A stretch of 22,348 nt of DNA from CAYVWB01 sp964455395 (GCA_964455395.1 CAYVWB010000070.1:1-22348), one strand, 5' to 3'; counted from the first letter of the stretch, positions 1-7,239 are shown. Made by a program: numbers and translations. Notes: a model not told the origin generated them from the letters alone.

Positions 1-2
1 TC

Positions 3-458
3 TATGGGAAAGAGAACGCGCTCATGGCGAACTGCCACGTCCGCGTCGCCTACGCCCCCAACACCATCGCCACGGCGCGCACGCTCTCGGATATGACCGG
101 TAAGACCACGGTGGTGGATACGAAGACATCGCTTTCGGGCGCGCGATCCGGCGCGCTGAAGAACGCCTCGCTCAGCGTTTCGGAGACGGCGCGGCCGCTG
201 CTCACCGAGGACGAGTGCATGCGCCTACCCGCGCCGCGGAAGGACGCCGCCGGTCGCATCACCGCGCCTGGGGACATGCTCCTCTTCATGGCCGGCTGGC
301 CGCCCATCTACGGCCGGCAGATCCTCTATTTCCTCGATCCGACATTTCGCGAACGCGCGGCCATGCCGCCGCCGGATACGTCGCATGGGCGAGCCCCATC
401 CACACCGATAAACGATGCAACCACCACGGATTATGAAGCTTATCTTGCTCGGGTGTAG
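3..458 (+). CDS. traG: Type IV coupling protein TraG/VirD4 family, C-terminal part (5' end outside window)
   Basis: This is the last 151 codons of a conjugation coupling protein, the inner-membrane hexameric ATPase that links the relaxosome to the type IV secretion channel. The reading frame is open from the first bases of the window, so the start lies upstream. The segments NCHVRVAYAPNTIATA and SDMTGKTTVV match the conserved region after the Walker B part of TraG proteins, and GDMLLFMAGWPPIYGRQ followed by ILYFLDPTF is the typical near-C-terminal block. Walker A and B motifs are not in the window. The stop lies inside the start of the traF-like gene, which suggests translational coupling. 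Family assignment is from recognised motifs; the exact subtype (RP4-like or other) cannot be decided from this fragment. Confidence 0.88.
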   Translation, partial: YGKENALMANCHVRVAYAPNTIATARTLSDMTGKTTVVDTKTSLSGARSGALKNASLSVSETARPLLTEDECMRLPAPRKDAAGRITAPGDMLLFMAGWPPIYGRQILYFLDPTFRERAAMPPPDTSHGRAPSTPINDATTTDYEAYLARV

Positions 459-942
459 CGCCATCGCGCTGGTCATGACGTGGGGCTGGCTGACCGGCGT
501 CCGCTGCAATTTCACGCCGTCCATGCCGCGCGGGATCTACCGGGTGACTGCGGCGGCGCCCACACGCGGCGACCTCGTCGCGTTCTGCCTGGAGGGCGAC
601 GCCGCGGCCTTGGCCCTCGCGCGGGGCTACGTGCGGCCGGGGCGCTGCCCCTCGGGCGCACAGCCGTTGGTGAAGCGGCTTATCGGCCTGCCGGGGGATT
701 CGCTCATCGTTTCGGCGGCCGGCCTCATCGTGAACGGTGCCGCCCTCCCCGCCTCCAGCATCAAAGAAATCGACAGCCACGGCCGCGCCATGCCGCCTCG
801 CGCGCTCGCATCGGGCGTCATCCCGCTAGGCCTCGCGCTGGTTTTCTCGGACGCATGCCCAGGCGGCTTCGATGGCCGGTACTTCGGCCTCGTGGCCTTC
901 GGCTCCCTCGCCAGGGTTGAACCATTGGTTATCACGCCATAA
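433..942 (+). CDS. traF: TraF-type conjugative transfer signal peptidase (S26 family)
   Basis: This small membrane-anchored serine peptidase belongs to the family that matures the conjugative pilin in RP4-like transfer systems. The N-terminus has one hydrophobic segment (about residues 3-22). It is followed by the catalytic-serine block NFTPSMPRGIYR (Ser30) and the catalytic-lysine block LVKRLIGLPGD (Lys81), the Ser/Lys dyad of S26 peptidases. The length of 169 residues is normal for TraF. I chose the ATG at 433 because the hydrophobic segment starts there; an in-frame ATG at 415 would add six residues and neither has a clear ribosome site. It overlaps the end of the coupling-protein gene, an adjacency also seen in other conjugative systems. 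Confidence 0.87.
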   Translation: MKLILLGCSAIALVMTWGWLTGVRCNFTPSMPRGIYRVTAAAPTRGDLVAFCLEGDAAALALARGYVRPGRCPSGAQPLVKRLIGLPGDSLIVSAAGLIVNGAALPASSIKEIDSHGRAMPPRALASGVIPLGLALVFSDACPGGFDGRYFGLVAFGSLARVEPLVITP

Positions 943-1287
943 AAACAACAAAGCAGCAAAATTATTTGCTAGCAAGCTTACCAGCCATCATGCCGCAGTG
1001 CTTACACTATATCTTGCAACACGACCTTGCCCCCTGGTCGAACGGCGATGCAACTTTCGCGACGGATGGACCCAACGGAGAACGTGATGCTTCGCAAGCA
1101 GTATTACGCGCCTGCACACGAGCACAATAACTTGCTAGCAGACAAGCATGTCAGAAATATTCCGCCAGCAACAACGCTGTGGACGCTCTCCACGCATGCA
1201 TAAATTCTATCAAGCACACATGCCAACAGACAAGCTTGCTAGTATGCTTTTCTTATTACAACGAACCACGCCAGCAAAGGAGCACCC
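943..1287. promoter_or_regulatory. Intergenic region with three copies of an AAGCTTGCTAG-like site
   Basis: No convincing gene is seen here. Three related sites stand out. The first is the perfect palindrome TTGCTAGCAA at 966-975, extended on the minus strand to AAGCTTGCTAGCAA (966-979). The second is AACTTGCTAGCA at 1129-1140, and the third is AAGCTTGCTAGTAT at 1232-1245. The last two are followed or preceded by AGACAAGC. Such repeated near-palindromes between a tra operon and the next operon are often repressor operators. The third copy lies about 43 bases before the next start codon. No strong -35/-10 pair was identified, and the cognate regulator is unknown. Confidence 0.5.
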
Positions 1288-1542
1288 GTGACACCCCCGG
1301 AACGCGATTTCACCCTTGATGCGGCGCGACTCGTCGACGCACAGGCCTCGGCCGAACCTGTCTTGGGAATCCCGGCAGACCCCGACGTCGCCGACCGCAT
1401 GGGCGCATTTATTGAAGACGCCATCACTCTCGACGACCTCGAAGAAGACGCGGCTCTCCAAGAGGCCATGGAAACGCGGAGCAGCGAGGGCGACCCCATT
1501 ACCGGCCTTGTCCCCACGCGCAAGGGCGGTCGTCATGGCTAG
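1288..1542 (+). CDS. Small acidic protein of unknown function
   Basis: An 84-codon frame starts with GTG, preceded by a good ribosome site (AAAGGAG, 1276-1282, spacing 5). I do not recognise the family. The product is acidic in its middle (segment around FIEDAITLDDLEEDAAL, roughly residues 41-57) and ends in a basic, glycine-rich tail. It has no signal peptide or membrane segment. Its last eight bases overlap the start of the primase gene (ATG at 1535), so the two are probably co-translated. The larger downstream frame is also open through this region, but its protein homology begins only at 1535. That supports this small frame as the real product here. It could be an accessory factor of the ArdC/primase protein, which is inference from position. 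Confidence 0.6.
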   Translation: MTPPERDFTLDAARLVDAQASAEPVLGIPADPDVADRMGAFIEDAITLDDLEEDAALQEAMETRSSEGDPITGLVPTRKGGRHG

Positions 1543-3682
1543 AAAACCTCGCCAGCCATATCACGAAGAATTCGCCGCGCAGATCATCGAGGATCTGAAG
1601 CAAGGCGCGGCGCCGTGGCAGAAACCGTGGAAAGCGGGCGAGCTCCAGGCGCCGCACAACCCCGTTTCGGGCACGGTCTACAAGGGCGTCAACCGCGTCA
1701 TGCTCGCACGCCGCGGCTATGACGATCCGCGCTGGATGACCTACCGCCAAGCGAATTCCATAGACTGCCAAGTGCGCAAGGGCGAGAAGGGGCAGCCCAT
1801 CGTCTTCTGGCAATTCACCCGTGAAGAACCGCGTCTGGACGAGCAGGGCGCGCCGGTCCTGGACGCCGAGGGCGAACCCATCAAGGACTCGCTCGCGCTC
1901 GAACGGCCCATAGTCCGCTTCTCCACCGTCTTCCACGCGACCCAGCTCGAGGGCGACTTGCCGCCCCTGGATCCGACCATCGGCGCGCCGACGTGGAATC
2001 CGCACGACATGGCCGAGACCATTCTCGCGAACTCGGACGCATCAATCGCCCATGACCAACGCAACCGCGCCTACTACAGCGTCATGAATGACGCGATCCA
2101 CCTGCCCCCACGGGAAAACTTCGAAGCAGCGGACGCGTACTACGCCACGGCGTTACATGAGCTTGGGCACTGGACAGGCCATCCCTCGCGCCAGAATCGC
2201 GAGTTCGGGCCGTTCGGCTCGGAGACGTACGCCCGCGAAGAACTGCGTGCGGAAATCGCCTCCTGGATGCTGGGGCAGGACATTGGCGTGGGGCACGACC
2301 CCGGCCAACACCTCGCCTATGTCGACAGCTGGGTTTCGATCCTGGAGAAGGACCCCTTCGAAATCGTCAGCGCGTGCCGGGACGCGGAAAAGATCAAGCA
2401 ATTTGTGATGGATATGGAGCGTGAACAAGTGAGTGAACAGAGCAGAGGAGGGGAGTCCTTCACCCAACGCGCGATGGATGCAACAGCCGAAGCGCAGACC
2501 CCAAAAGCCGCGCCAGCCCCAGCCGCGGCAAAGACGTATCTCGACGTGCCGTACCGTGAGAAGAACGCGGCCAAGGCCGTGGGCGCGCGCTGGGATCGCG
2601 AAGCCAAACGCTGGTTCGCACCCGAAGGCGCAGATCTCACGCCGCTTTCGCGCTGGGTTCCCGATCAATCGTCAGACAAAACGCCGGAGAGGGCGCCAAC
2701 ACACACGACCACCATGGCTCCGGCTGCGGAGTTCGCCGAGGCGCTCCGAGACATGGGGCTCGACCTTGGCGGCGCCGACCCCATCATGGACGGCCAGATC
2801 CACCGCGTCCCCTTGCTGGGGGAAAGCTCGTCCAAGCCGGATGGCGCCTATTGCGGTCATCTCGATGGCGTCCCTGCCGGCTTCATCCAGAACCACCGCA
2901 CCGGGGAGCGCAGCAACTGGAAGGCCACGGGACACCGTCTCACAAGGGAGCAGAAAGAGAAGTTGCGCACCGAGGCGGCACAACGCCGTGAAGCCCGCGA
3001 ACGATTGCGTGAGTCGCGCCATGAAAAGGCGGCGGAACGCGCCGCGATACAATATGAAGCCGCGCGGGAGGCTCCACCGGAACAAGCGTACCTGCAAGCC
3101 AAGGGCGTGCCNNNNNNNNNNCTCCTTGTGCCGGGCCGTGACACTGACGGTCGCCTCATGACGATCCAGACCATTACGCCGGAGGGCAAGCGTTTCGAGA
3201 CGGGCGCGCGCAAACACGGCGCGCATTTCATGATTGACCCGGACGGCCGAGCAGGGAAGGGCGGTCCCATCTGCATCTGTGAAGGCTTCGCCACGGCCGC
3301 CAGCGTGCACATGGCCACGGGGGCGCCCACGGTCGCGGCCTTCGACGCAGGGAATCTTGAGCCGGTAGCCCGCGCCCTCCGCGTATGTCATCCTGAAGCC
3401 CCTCTCCTTATAATGGCGGACAACGACCATGCGCGCCCGCGAAACGTCGGCATGGAGAAGGCGGGGAGGGCGGCCGACGCCGTGGGCGGACGCGTCGTCG
3501 CGCCAGAATTCAACAAAGCCGAGAAAGCGCAAGGCCTTACAGATTGGAATGACCTCCACGCCTCGCGCGGCTTGAACGCCGTGAAGGATGCGCTTGCGCC
3601 GGCCATCGCCAAGGCGACGCGTTCTCATGAGCAAAACCGCAGTCGAGAATACGCGCAATCACGGGCGGGCATGGAACTATAA
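1535..3682 (+). CDS. ArdC-type metallopeptidase/ssDNA-binding protein fused to DUF5710 and Toprim primase regions
   Basis: A conjugation-associated multidomain protein of about 715 residues as assembled. The N-terminus (about residues 1-130, including AAPWQKPWKAG and GVNRVML) is the ArdC ssDNA-binding domain. A zincin-like domain follows with HELGHWTGH (residues 208-216) and YAREELRAEIASWMLG. A DUF5710 segment lies at about 334-364 (AVGARWDREAKRWFAP). The C-terminus has a Toprim fold with CICEGFATAASVH (Glu583) and LLIMADNDH (Asp629, Asp631), as in TraC-like primases. ArdC proteins protect incoming DNA against type I restriction, and TraC-type primases are carried into recipients to prime the complementary strand. 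The ATG at 1535 is chosen because homology starts there; an upstream ATG at 1316 overlaps the small gene. Ten Ns at 3112-3121 interrupt the sequence just before LLVPGRDTDGR, so residues are probably missing and later numbering is approximate. Confidence 0.85.
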   Translation: MARKPRQPYHEEFAAQIIEDLKQGAAPWQKPWKAGELQAPHNPVSGTVYKGVNRVMLARRGYDDPRWMTYRQANSIDCQVRKGEKGQPIVFWQFTREEPRLDEQGAPVLDAEGEPIKDSLALERPIVRFSTVFHATQLEGDLPPLDPTIGAPTWNPHDMAETILANSDASIAHDQRNRAYYSVMNDAIHLPPRENFEAADAYYATALHELGHWTGHPSRQNREFGPFGSETYAREELRAEIASWMLGQDIGVGHDPGQHLAYVDSWVSILEKDPFEIVSACRDAEKIKQFVMDMEREQVSEQSRGGESFTQRAMDATAEAQTPKAAPAPAAAKTYLDVPYREKNAAKAVGARWDREAKRWFAPEGADLTPLSRWVPDQSSDKTPERAPTHTTTMAPAAEFAEALRDMGLDLGGADPIMDGQIHRVPLLGESSSKPDGAYCGHLDGVPAGFIQNHRTGERSNWKATGHRLTREQKEKLRTEAAQRREARERLRESRHEKAAERAAIQYEAAREAPPEQAYLQAKGVXXXXLLVPGRDTDGRLMTIQTITPEGKRFETGARKHGAHFMIDPDGRAGKGGPICICEGFATAASVHMATGAPTVAAFDAGNLEPVARALRVCHPEAPLLIMADNDHARPRNVGMEKAGRAADAVGGRVVAPEFNKAEKAQGLTDWNDLHASRGLNAVKDALAPAIAKATRSHEQNRSREYAQSRAGMEL
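3112..3121. other. Assembly gap (10 Ns) inside the primase gene
   Basis: Ten consecutive N bases fall in the linker between the alpha-helical charged segment and the Toprim region. The frame continues across the gap with ten Ns, but a fixed run of ten is a common placeholder for unknown length. TraC-like primases normally have more residues between the YLQAKGV and LLVPGRD blocks than fit here. Confidence 0.95.
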
Positions 3683-3706
3683 CTCTATAGAAACACAAGA
3701 GATATC

Positions 3707-4036
3707 ATGCGACATCAGCTCTACATAGTATTACTGCTTGGCTGCCTGCTCCTCACCGGCTGCAATGACGACGCGTCCTCCACGGCCCCGGGCGCGGCAT
3801 TCCTCGGCGTGTGGCAAGGCCGCGACTATACCGCTGAAATAACGCGGAATGGTGATTCCTTCCTTCTCACCATTCACGATTCATCCGGCATGGACAAGCA
3901 CCCGGCGACGCTGGAGAATGACGTCCTCTTCCTGCGCACGGGCTGGGGCGAGACGGCCATCACGCACATCAAGGCTGACGACACGCTCGTCTTTGACAAC
4001 CGCACATTCACACGCATCGAGTCAAGACGGAAATGA
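3707..4036 (+). CDS. Small lipoprotein
   Basis: A 109-residue protein with a classical lipoprotein signal peptide: a short N-terminus, a hydrophobic core (about residues 5-17) and the lipobox LTGC, with the modified cysteine at position 19. The mature part is a small, probably beta-rich domain (FLGVWQGRDYTAEITRNG, TLVFDNRTFTRIE). It begins 24 bases after the primase gene in the same orientation, so it may share its transcript. Small lipoproteins encoded in conjugation regions are sometimes entry-exclusion proteins, such as TrbK of RP4. That role is only a positional guess here, since no sequence resemblance to TrbK was seen. A weak hairpin and T-run (about 4050-4077) follows the stop. Confidence 0.72.
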   Translation: MRHQLYIVLLLGCLLLTGCNDDASSTAPGAAFLGVWQGRDYTAEITRNGDSFLLTIHDSSGMDKHPATLENDVLFLRTGWGETAITHIKADDTLVFDNRTFTRIESRRK

Positions 4037-4194
4037 CGCCGGCTTGTATCACGACTGTTGGCGCGTGTAGATTTTTTCGAGAACATTTTTTTCTAAGGAG
4101 GACAAAGGGCTAACGCATCGAGTTATGAAGGCCCCCCTCAACATGCTGAAGACTCTAATGGTTTGACGCCTCAAGTTGCCGAAACCTCTCCATA

Positions 4195-4208
4195 AAAGTC
4201 TAGACTTT
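4195..4208. promoter_or_regulatory. Perfect palindrome AAAGTCTAGACTTT, candidate operator
   Basis: Fourteen bases read identically on both strands without a loop, the form expected for a dimeric regulator's binding site rather than a terminator. It lies about 160 bases upstream of the parA start codon. The regulator is not identified. Confidence 0.45.
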
Positions 4209-4248
4209 CTGCGCCTATTCGACCACATTGTCATGGTGATCGTTGTGC

Positions 4249-4349
4249 AAATGGCGCGTCACTTCCATCTGAATACGCTGCTTTTTCCACGCTTCAAATG
4301 CCGTGAACCTGCTTGATTACTGGATTTCGTTGTGATAAATGGCGTGAAA
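4249..4349 (+). repeat. Three direct AAATGGCGTGAA-like repeats before parA
   Basis: AAATGGCGCGTCA (4249-4261), AAATGCCGTGAAC (4296-4308) and AAATGGCGTGAAA (4337-4349) are spaced by 47 and 41 bases. They share AAATG-CG-G and are close to whole or half helical turns apart. They could be operator sites for the par operon, but three imperfect copies in 100 bases is modest evidence. Confidence 0.35.
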
Positions 4350-4365
4350 ACGCGGAGGAAAAAGC

Positions 4366-5232
4366 GTGATAATCTCCATTAACAACCACAAAGGAGGAAC
4401 GGGAAAGAGCCAAACCGCGCTCCACCTCGCTGAAGCCCTCGCCAGGAAGCTGCGCACCAAAAGCGTGCTTGTGGTCGATAACGACCCGCAAGGCGACTCC
4501 AGTCGCAAGCTTCTTGCAGAGGACGACCGCGCGGAGCCTGGCTTGTTCGAGGTCTATTCCGCGGCCGTGGATAATGAACCGCTGGAGATGGCTGCATCCG
4601 AGTTGTTCCATACATCGAAGGTGCATAAGAATCTCTACGTGTGTCCCAACCATGAGTACACGGCCGGCCTTGAAATCCCGCTCATCCGTCAGCTTGATGA
4701 CGACACGTGCTTTACGGTGCTGCAACGCTTTCTTGATGCGCACTCTGAACGCTTCGATTACATCATCATTGACAACCCGCCGTCATGGTCCGCGTTCGTC
4801 TACAACAGTCTGGCCGCGGCCGATTGCTGTGTCGTGCCGGTCCTTGGCGCAAGCGTGGACTCGCTCAACGGCATCCGACGCACCTTCGACATGATCCGCA
4901 AGATCAAGGCGAGCGTGAATCCAAAGTTGCGCTTCCTGCGAGCGCTGGTCAACAACATTGATCGGCGCACCTCATTGGGTCGCGGCTTCTACGAACACCT
5001 TGTGGAAGCCATGGGACAAGATCGCGTCTTCGAAACAGCCATCCCCATCAGCGCGGACATCCAGAAAGCCGAGAGCGAGAAGTCCACGGTCTTCGCGCGC
5101 TATCCCAATAGCGGCGCGGCCAAGGCTTTCCGCAACCTCGCCGAGGAAGTCGAGTCCATCCGCGCCAGCGAGGCCGCGCAACACCTCCTGCCGGATATCA
5201 ACGCGAACGCACAGGCCGACGTGAAGGCGTAA
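4366..5232 (+). CDS. parA: ParA-family partition ATPase
   Basis: A 288-residue deviant-Walker ATPase of the ParA/MinD superfamily, which drives segregation of low-copy replicons over the nucleoid. Visible motifs are the Walker A block KGGTGKSQT (signature Lys9, Lys14), the switch block VVDNDPQGD (Asp40) and Walker B FDYIIIDNPPS (Asp136). It has no N-terminal helix-turn-helix extension, which makes it a short (type Ib-like) or Soj-like ParA. The start is GTG, set by GGAGG at 4354-4358 with seven-base spacing. The next gene begins four bases after the stop, so the two are almost certainly co-transcribed. That places the next product in the usual position of the centromere-binding partner. Confidence 0.92.
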   Translation: MIISINNHKGGTGKSQTALHLAEALARKLRTKSVLVVDNDPQGDSSRKLLAEDDRAEPGLFEVYSAAVDNEPLEMAASELFHTSKVHKNLYVCPNHEYTAGLEIPLIRQLDDDTCFTVLQRFLDAHSERFDYIIIDNPPSWSAFVYNSLAAADCCVVPVLGASVDSLNGIRRTFDMIRKIKASVNPKLRFLRALVNNIDRRTSLGRGFYEHLVEAMGQDRVFETAIPISADIQKAESEKSTVFARYPNSGAAKAFRNLAEEVESIRASEAAQHLLPDINANAQADVKA

Positions 5233-5236
5233 CGCC

Positions 5237-6727
5237 ATGTCCAAGTCCGACTCGATCCTCGCCGACCTCTACCCGGACCTCGAAAAGCGCCGGGAACGGG
5301 CGCGGGCCCAACGCAAACGCAAGGCGGGCTCCTCCGTGGACGCCTTGCGCGGGTCCATGTCCGAGATGTTCGGCGACCTCGACGAGGACATGCGCGCGAT
5401 CCAGTCGCCGCACCCTGTCTCCAAACCTTCCGCACCAGCCGAACGACCGCAACAGGCTGACACGCCTGTCCAATCTGAGACGCCGTCGGTCGCTACACCC
5501 GCACCCACCACGGCGCGCGAGGGGATTCACACCCCCGTCTCACACACCGTCTCACAACACGAAACGGACACCAGTGAGACCGTCTCACGCTCCCCCTCAC
5601 AATGTGAGACCAATTGTGAGACAGAAGGTCAGACCCCTAGTGAGACCACTCGTCACACCCCTGGTGAGACGGATAGTGAGACCCCTGGTCAGACCCAGCG
5701 TGTGACACATGGTGAGACCCTGCATGAGACCGTCCCACCACGTGAGACGGCAAGTGAGACCGTCCCACACTACGCGACCGTATCACAACGTGAGACCCCA
5801 TGTGAGACGGTCGCAGCTATCCACCCTCATAAGCTGCGTTTCCTGGCCTATGTGCTGGCGGTGCGCAAGCCCGGCGAGCCCTGGCGATTCACCGTGCGCG
5901 ACGCGGCCGACGCCATGGGCATGAAGTACATAACCGTCAGGAACTACCCGAAGTTCTGCGCCAATTATGGGTGGCTCAAATACCGGACGGTGAAGTCCGC
6001 GGCGTGGCAGGGCATCGAGGTGGAATGGATGGACCGGCGCGTGGAGGAAACCCTTCTGAAAAACCCCGTCTCCCCACGTGAGACGCCTCGTGAGACCTCG
6101 TCTCACACACATGCCGCATCACAACGTGAGACGGGTTATGAGACGGTTCCACCACGTGAGACCGTCGCGCCCCCTCTAGATAGAAAGAAAGAAAGTCTCT
6201 CTATCTCCTCTGAGGAGTTTTCGGAAGGCGCTGAAGCCTCGTGTCCGATCAAGCGCAAGCTGCTTGCCTTCTCGGACGAGGACGTGGCGTTTTTCTATCC
6301 GAACCTCGCGAAAATCGGCTTCGGCAACGCGCAGATCCGGCAGATCCTCGAAAAACTCGCCATGGTGGACAAACCGTATGACAAGCTCTGCGAGGCCATG
6401 GAGCACGCCGACTTCGAGCTTGAGAAGGGCCAGCTCGTGGCCGCGGGCGGCAAACCGGTGGATCAGCCGCTCGGGTACGTCTTCCGCGCGTTGGCCACCA
6501 CGGGGTACTACCGGCGGCCGGATGGCTACGTCTCCGCCACGGAGCAGGCCGAGCGCGACGCCGCCGAGGAGTTCCAGCGGCTCTCGGAGGCGCGCAAGCA
6601 GCGCGAGGAGGCGGAGTTCGATGCGTGGTTGGCCCAGCTTGCGCCGGAGGAGCGCGCGGCGCTGCTCGAAGGCAAGATGGGGCCGGAACGGCAGTGGCTC
6701 AAGCAGAAATGGCGGGAATTGCGATAG
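5237..6727 (+). CDS. Putative replication-initiator or partition DNA-binding protein with embedded site repeats
   Basis: A 496-residue protein whose family I cannot name with certainty. Residues 1-55 are basic and charged. Residues about 80-191 and 278-309 are low-complexity runs of xET and VSx units encoded by the heptamer arrays described separately. Residues about 195-267 look like a winged helix (FTVRDAADAMGMKYITVRNY, then YGWLKYR and GIEVEWM). Residues about 338-428 form a folded C-terminal region (FFYPNLAKIGFGNAQIRQIL, QPLGYVFRALATTGYYRRP). The tail to 496 is rich in Glu, Arg, Ala and Gln and is probably helical. Position right after parA suggests a ParB-like partner. A wH domain plus iteron-like DNA inside its own gene recalls initiators such as lambda O. 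The choice between these is open; the DNA-binding role is inference. Confidence 0.7.
   Translation: MSKSDSILADLYPDLEKRRERARAQRKRKAGSSVDALRGSMSEMFGDLDEDMRAIQSPHPVSKPSAPAERPQQADTPVQSETPSVATPAPTTAREGIHTPVSHTVSQHETDTSETVSRSPSQCETNCETEGQTPSETTRHTPGETDSETPGQTQRVTHGETLHETVPPRETASETVPHYATVSQRETPCETVAAIHPHKLRFLAYVLAVRKPGEPWRFTVRDAADAMGMKYITVRNYPKFCANYGWLKYRTVKSAAWQGIEVEWMDRRVEETLLKNPVSPRETPRETSSHTHAASQRETGYETVPPRETVAPPLDRKKESLSISSEEFSEGAEASCPIKRKLLAFSDEDVAFFYPNLAKIGFGNAQIRQILEKLAMVDKPYDKLCEAMEHADFELEKGQLVAAGGKPVDQPLGYVFRALATTGYYRRPDGYVSATEQAERDAAEEFQRLSEARKQREEAEFDAWLAQLAPEERAALLEGKMGPERQWLKQKWRELR
5537..5808. repeat. Heptamer array 1: 14 exact GTGAGAC/GTCTCAC sites inside the coding sequence
   Basis: Exact copies start at 5537(-), 5549(-), 5574, 5582(-), 5604, 5616, 5640, 5664, 5676, 5712, 5742, 5754, 5790 and 5802; minus marks GTCTCAC orientation. 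One-mismatch copies fill many gaps (5628, 5652, 5688, 5700, 5724). Starts from 5604 to 5724 therefore fall every 12 bases, eleven slots in a row, and the register resumes after an 18-base step at 5742. In-frame, NGT-GAG-AC gives Ser, Cys, Arg or Gly before Glu-Thr, so the first base is free while GT is kept. That indicates selection on DNA. A diverged copy occurs at 5475. Confidence 0.85.
6068..6162. repeat. Heptamer array 2: five further exact sites after the winged-helix segment
   Basis: Exact copies start at 6078, 6090, 6100 (GTCTCAC), 6126 and 6156, with one-mismatch copies at 6068 and 6138. The 6100 copy is read as TCG-TCT-CAC (Ser-Ser-His), a different codon phase from the GTC-TCA-C copies of array 1, so the same DNA word is kept with different peptides. 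The 12-then-18 spacing of 6126, 6138 and 6156 repeats that of 5712, 5724 and 5742. The word ATCACAACGTGAGAC is shared by both arrays (5782-5796 and 6118-6132). Confidence 0.8.
6179..6217. repeat. Two adjacent inverted repeats next to heptamer array 2
   Basis: GATAGA (6179-6184) pairs with TCTATC (6200-6205) around a purine-rich segment, and CTCCTC-T-GAGGAG (6205-6217) is an odd palindrome. Both lie in the coding sequence 17 bases after the last heptamer. They could be a strand-opening or protein-binding element beside an origin, or simply low-complexity coding sequence. Confidence 0.35.
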
Positions 6728-6813
6728 GTAGTTCGGTGCTGTTGCGTTATGCGAGTACACAACTGAAGCGCTTTACGAGTTTGGAGCACTCTTAGTCCCG
6801 CGGAGAGAAGCCC

Positions 6814-7239
6814 ATGGCGCATGATATTCGCTGGATACAACGCTTTCAGAACTACATAAAAGCGCTCAAGCGCCTCTCAGACGCCGTAGAATTGGCTGAC
6901 GAGCGGGCATTATCCGACCTGAAGACGCAAGGGCTTATCCAGGTGTTTGAGTGTACGCAAGAACTCGCGTTGAAATTGCTCAAGGACTATCTCGAATACC
7001 AGGGCATTACAAATCTCATAGGATCGAAAGACGCCGTCCGCTCGGCCTTCAAGAATGGCTTGATCGAAAATGGCGACGCGTGGATGACGATGATTCCCGA
7101 CCGAAACAGCTCGTCGCATACGTATGAACTCAACGTTGCAGAGGAAATCGCGGAAAATATATTCACCGTGTACCATTCAGAATTTACAAAGCTCGCCGCA
7201 CGATTCAACACTATTCTGGAAACCTCTCTCGACGACTGA
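6814..7239 (+). CDS. hepT: HepT-like HEPN toxin (nucleotidyltransferase substrate-binding protein, HI0074 family)
   Basis: A 141-residue HEPN-domain protein. The family pattern is clear: IRWIQRFQNYIKALKRL at the start, LIQVFECTQELALKLLKDYL in the core, GSKDAVRSAFKNGLI, and then the catalytic HEPN motif RX4HXY (DRNSSSHTY; Arg97, His102, Tyr104). In characterised HepT/MntA pairs the HEPN protein is an RNase toxin whose motif tyrosine is adenylylated by the antitoxin, which silences it. All catalytic residues are intact here. The start has a usable site (GGAGAG, spacing 8). The stop overlaps the ATG of the antitoxin gene by one base (TGATG), so the two are coupled. The partner is damaged (see next), which makes an intact toxin motif noteworthy. 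Confidence 0.9.
   Translation: MAHDIRWIQRFQNYIKALKRLSDAVELADERALSDLKTQGLIQVFECTQELALKLLKDYLEYQGITNLIGSKDAVRSAFKNGLIENGDAWMTMIPDRNSSSHTYELNVAEEIAENIFTVYHSEFTKLAARFNTILETSLDD

Larger units (their letters stand above)
4037..4365. promoter_or_regulatory. Intergenic region upstream of parA
   Basis: No gene of convincing quality is present. The region has two T-rich runs near 4068-4093 and an orphan Shine-Dalgarno-like TAAGGAGG (4094-4101) with no start codon at proper spacing. A 13-codon frame at 4125-4166 starts too far from it to be convincing. The region also holds a perfect 14-bp palindrome (4195-4208) and three short repeats that approach the parA start. A weak promoter-like pair, TTGATT (4313-4318) with GATAAA (4334-4339) at 15-base spacing, lies just before parA. 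Partition operons are usually autoregulated, so this is a reasonable place for the operator and possibly an additional centromere. Confidence 0.5.

Noticed and set aside
1316..1534. Upstream extension of the primase gene to 1316
   Set aside because: The extra 73 residues show no homology and overlap the better-supported small gene with its own ribosome site.
4125..4166. 13-codon leader peptide frame before parA
   Set aside because: The only Shine-Dalgarno-like sequence (4094-4101) is more than 20 bases away and the peptide shows no attenuation feature.
5537..6162. CRISPR array
   Set aside because: The repeated word is only 7 bp, occurs on both strands at about 12-bp spacing, and lies inside an open coding frame; there are no spacers of CRISPR size.
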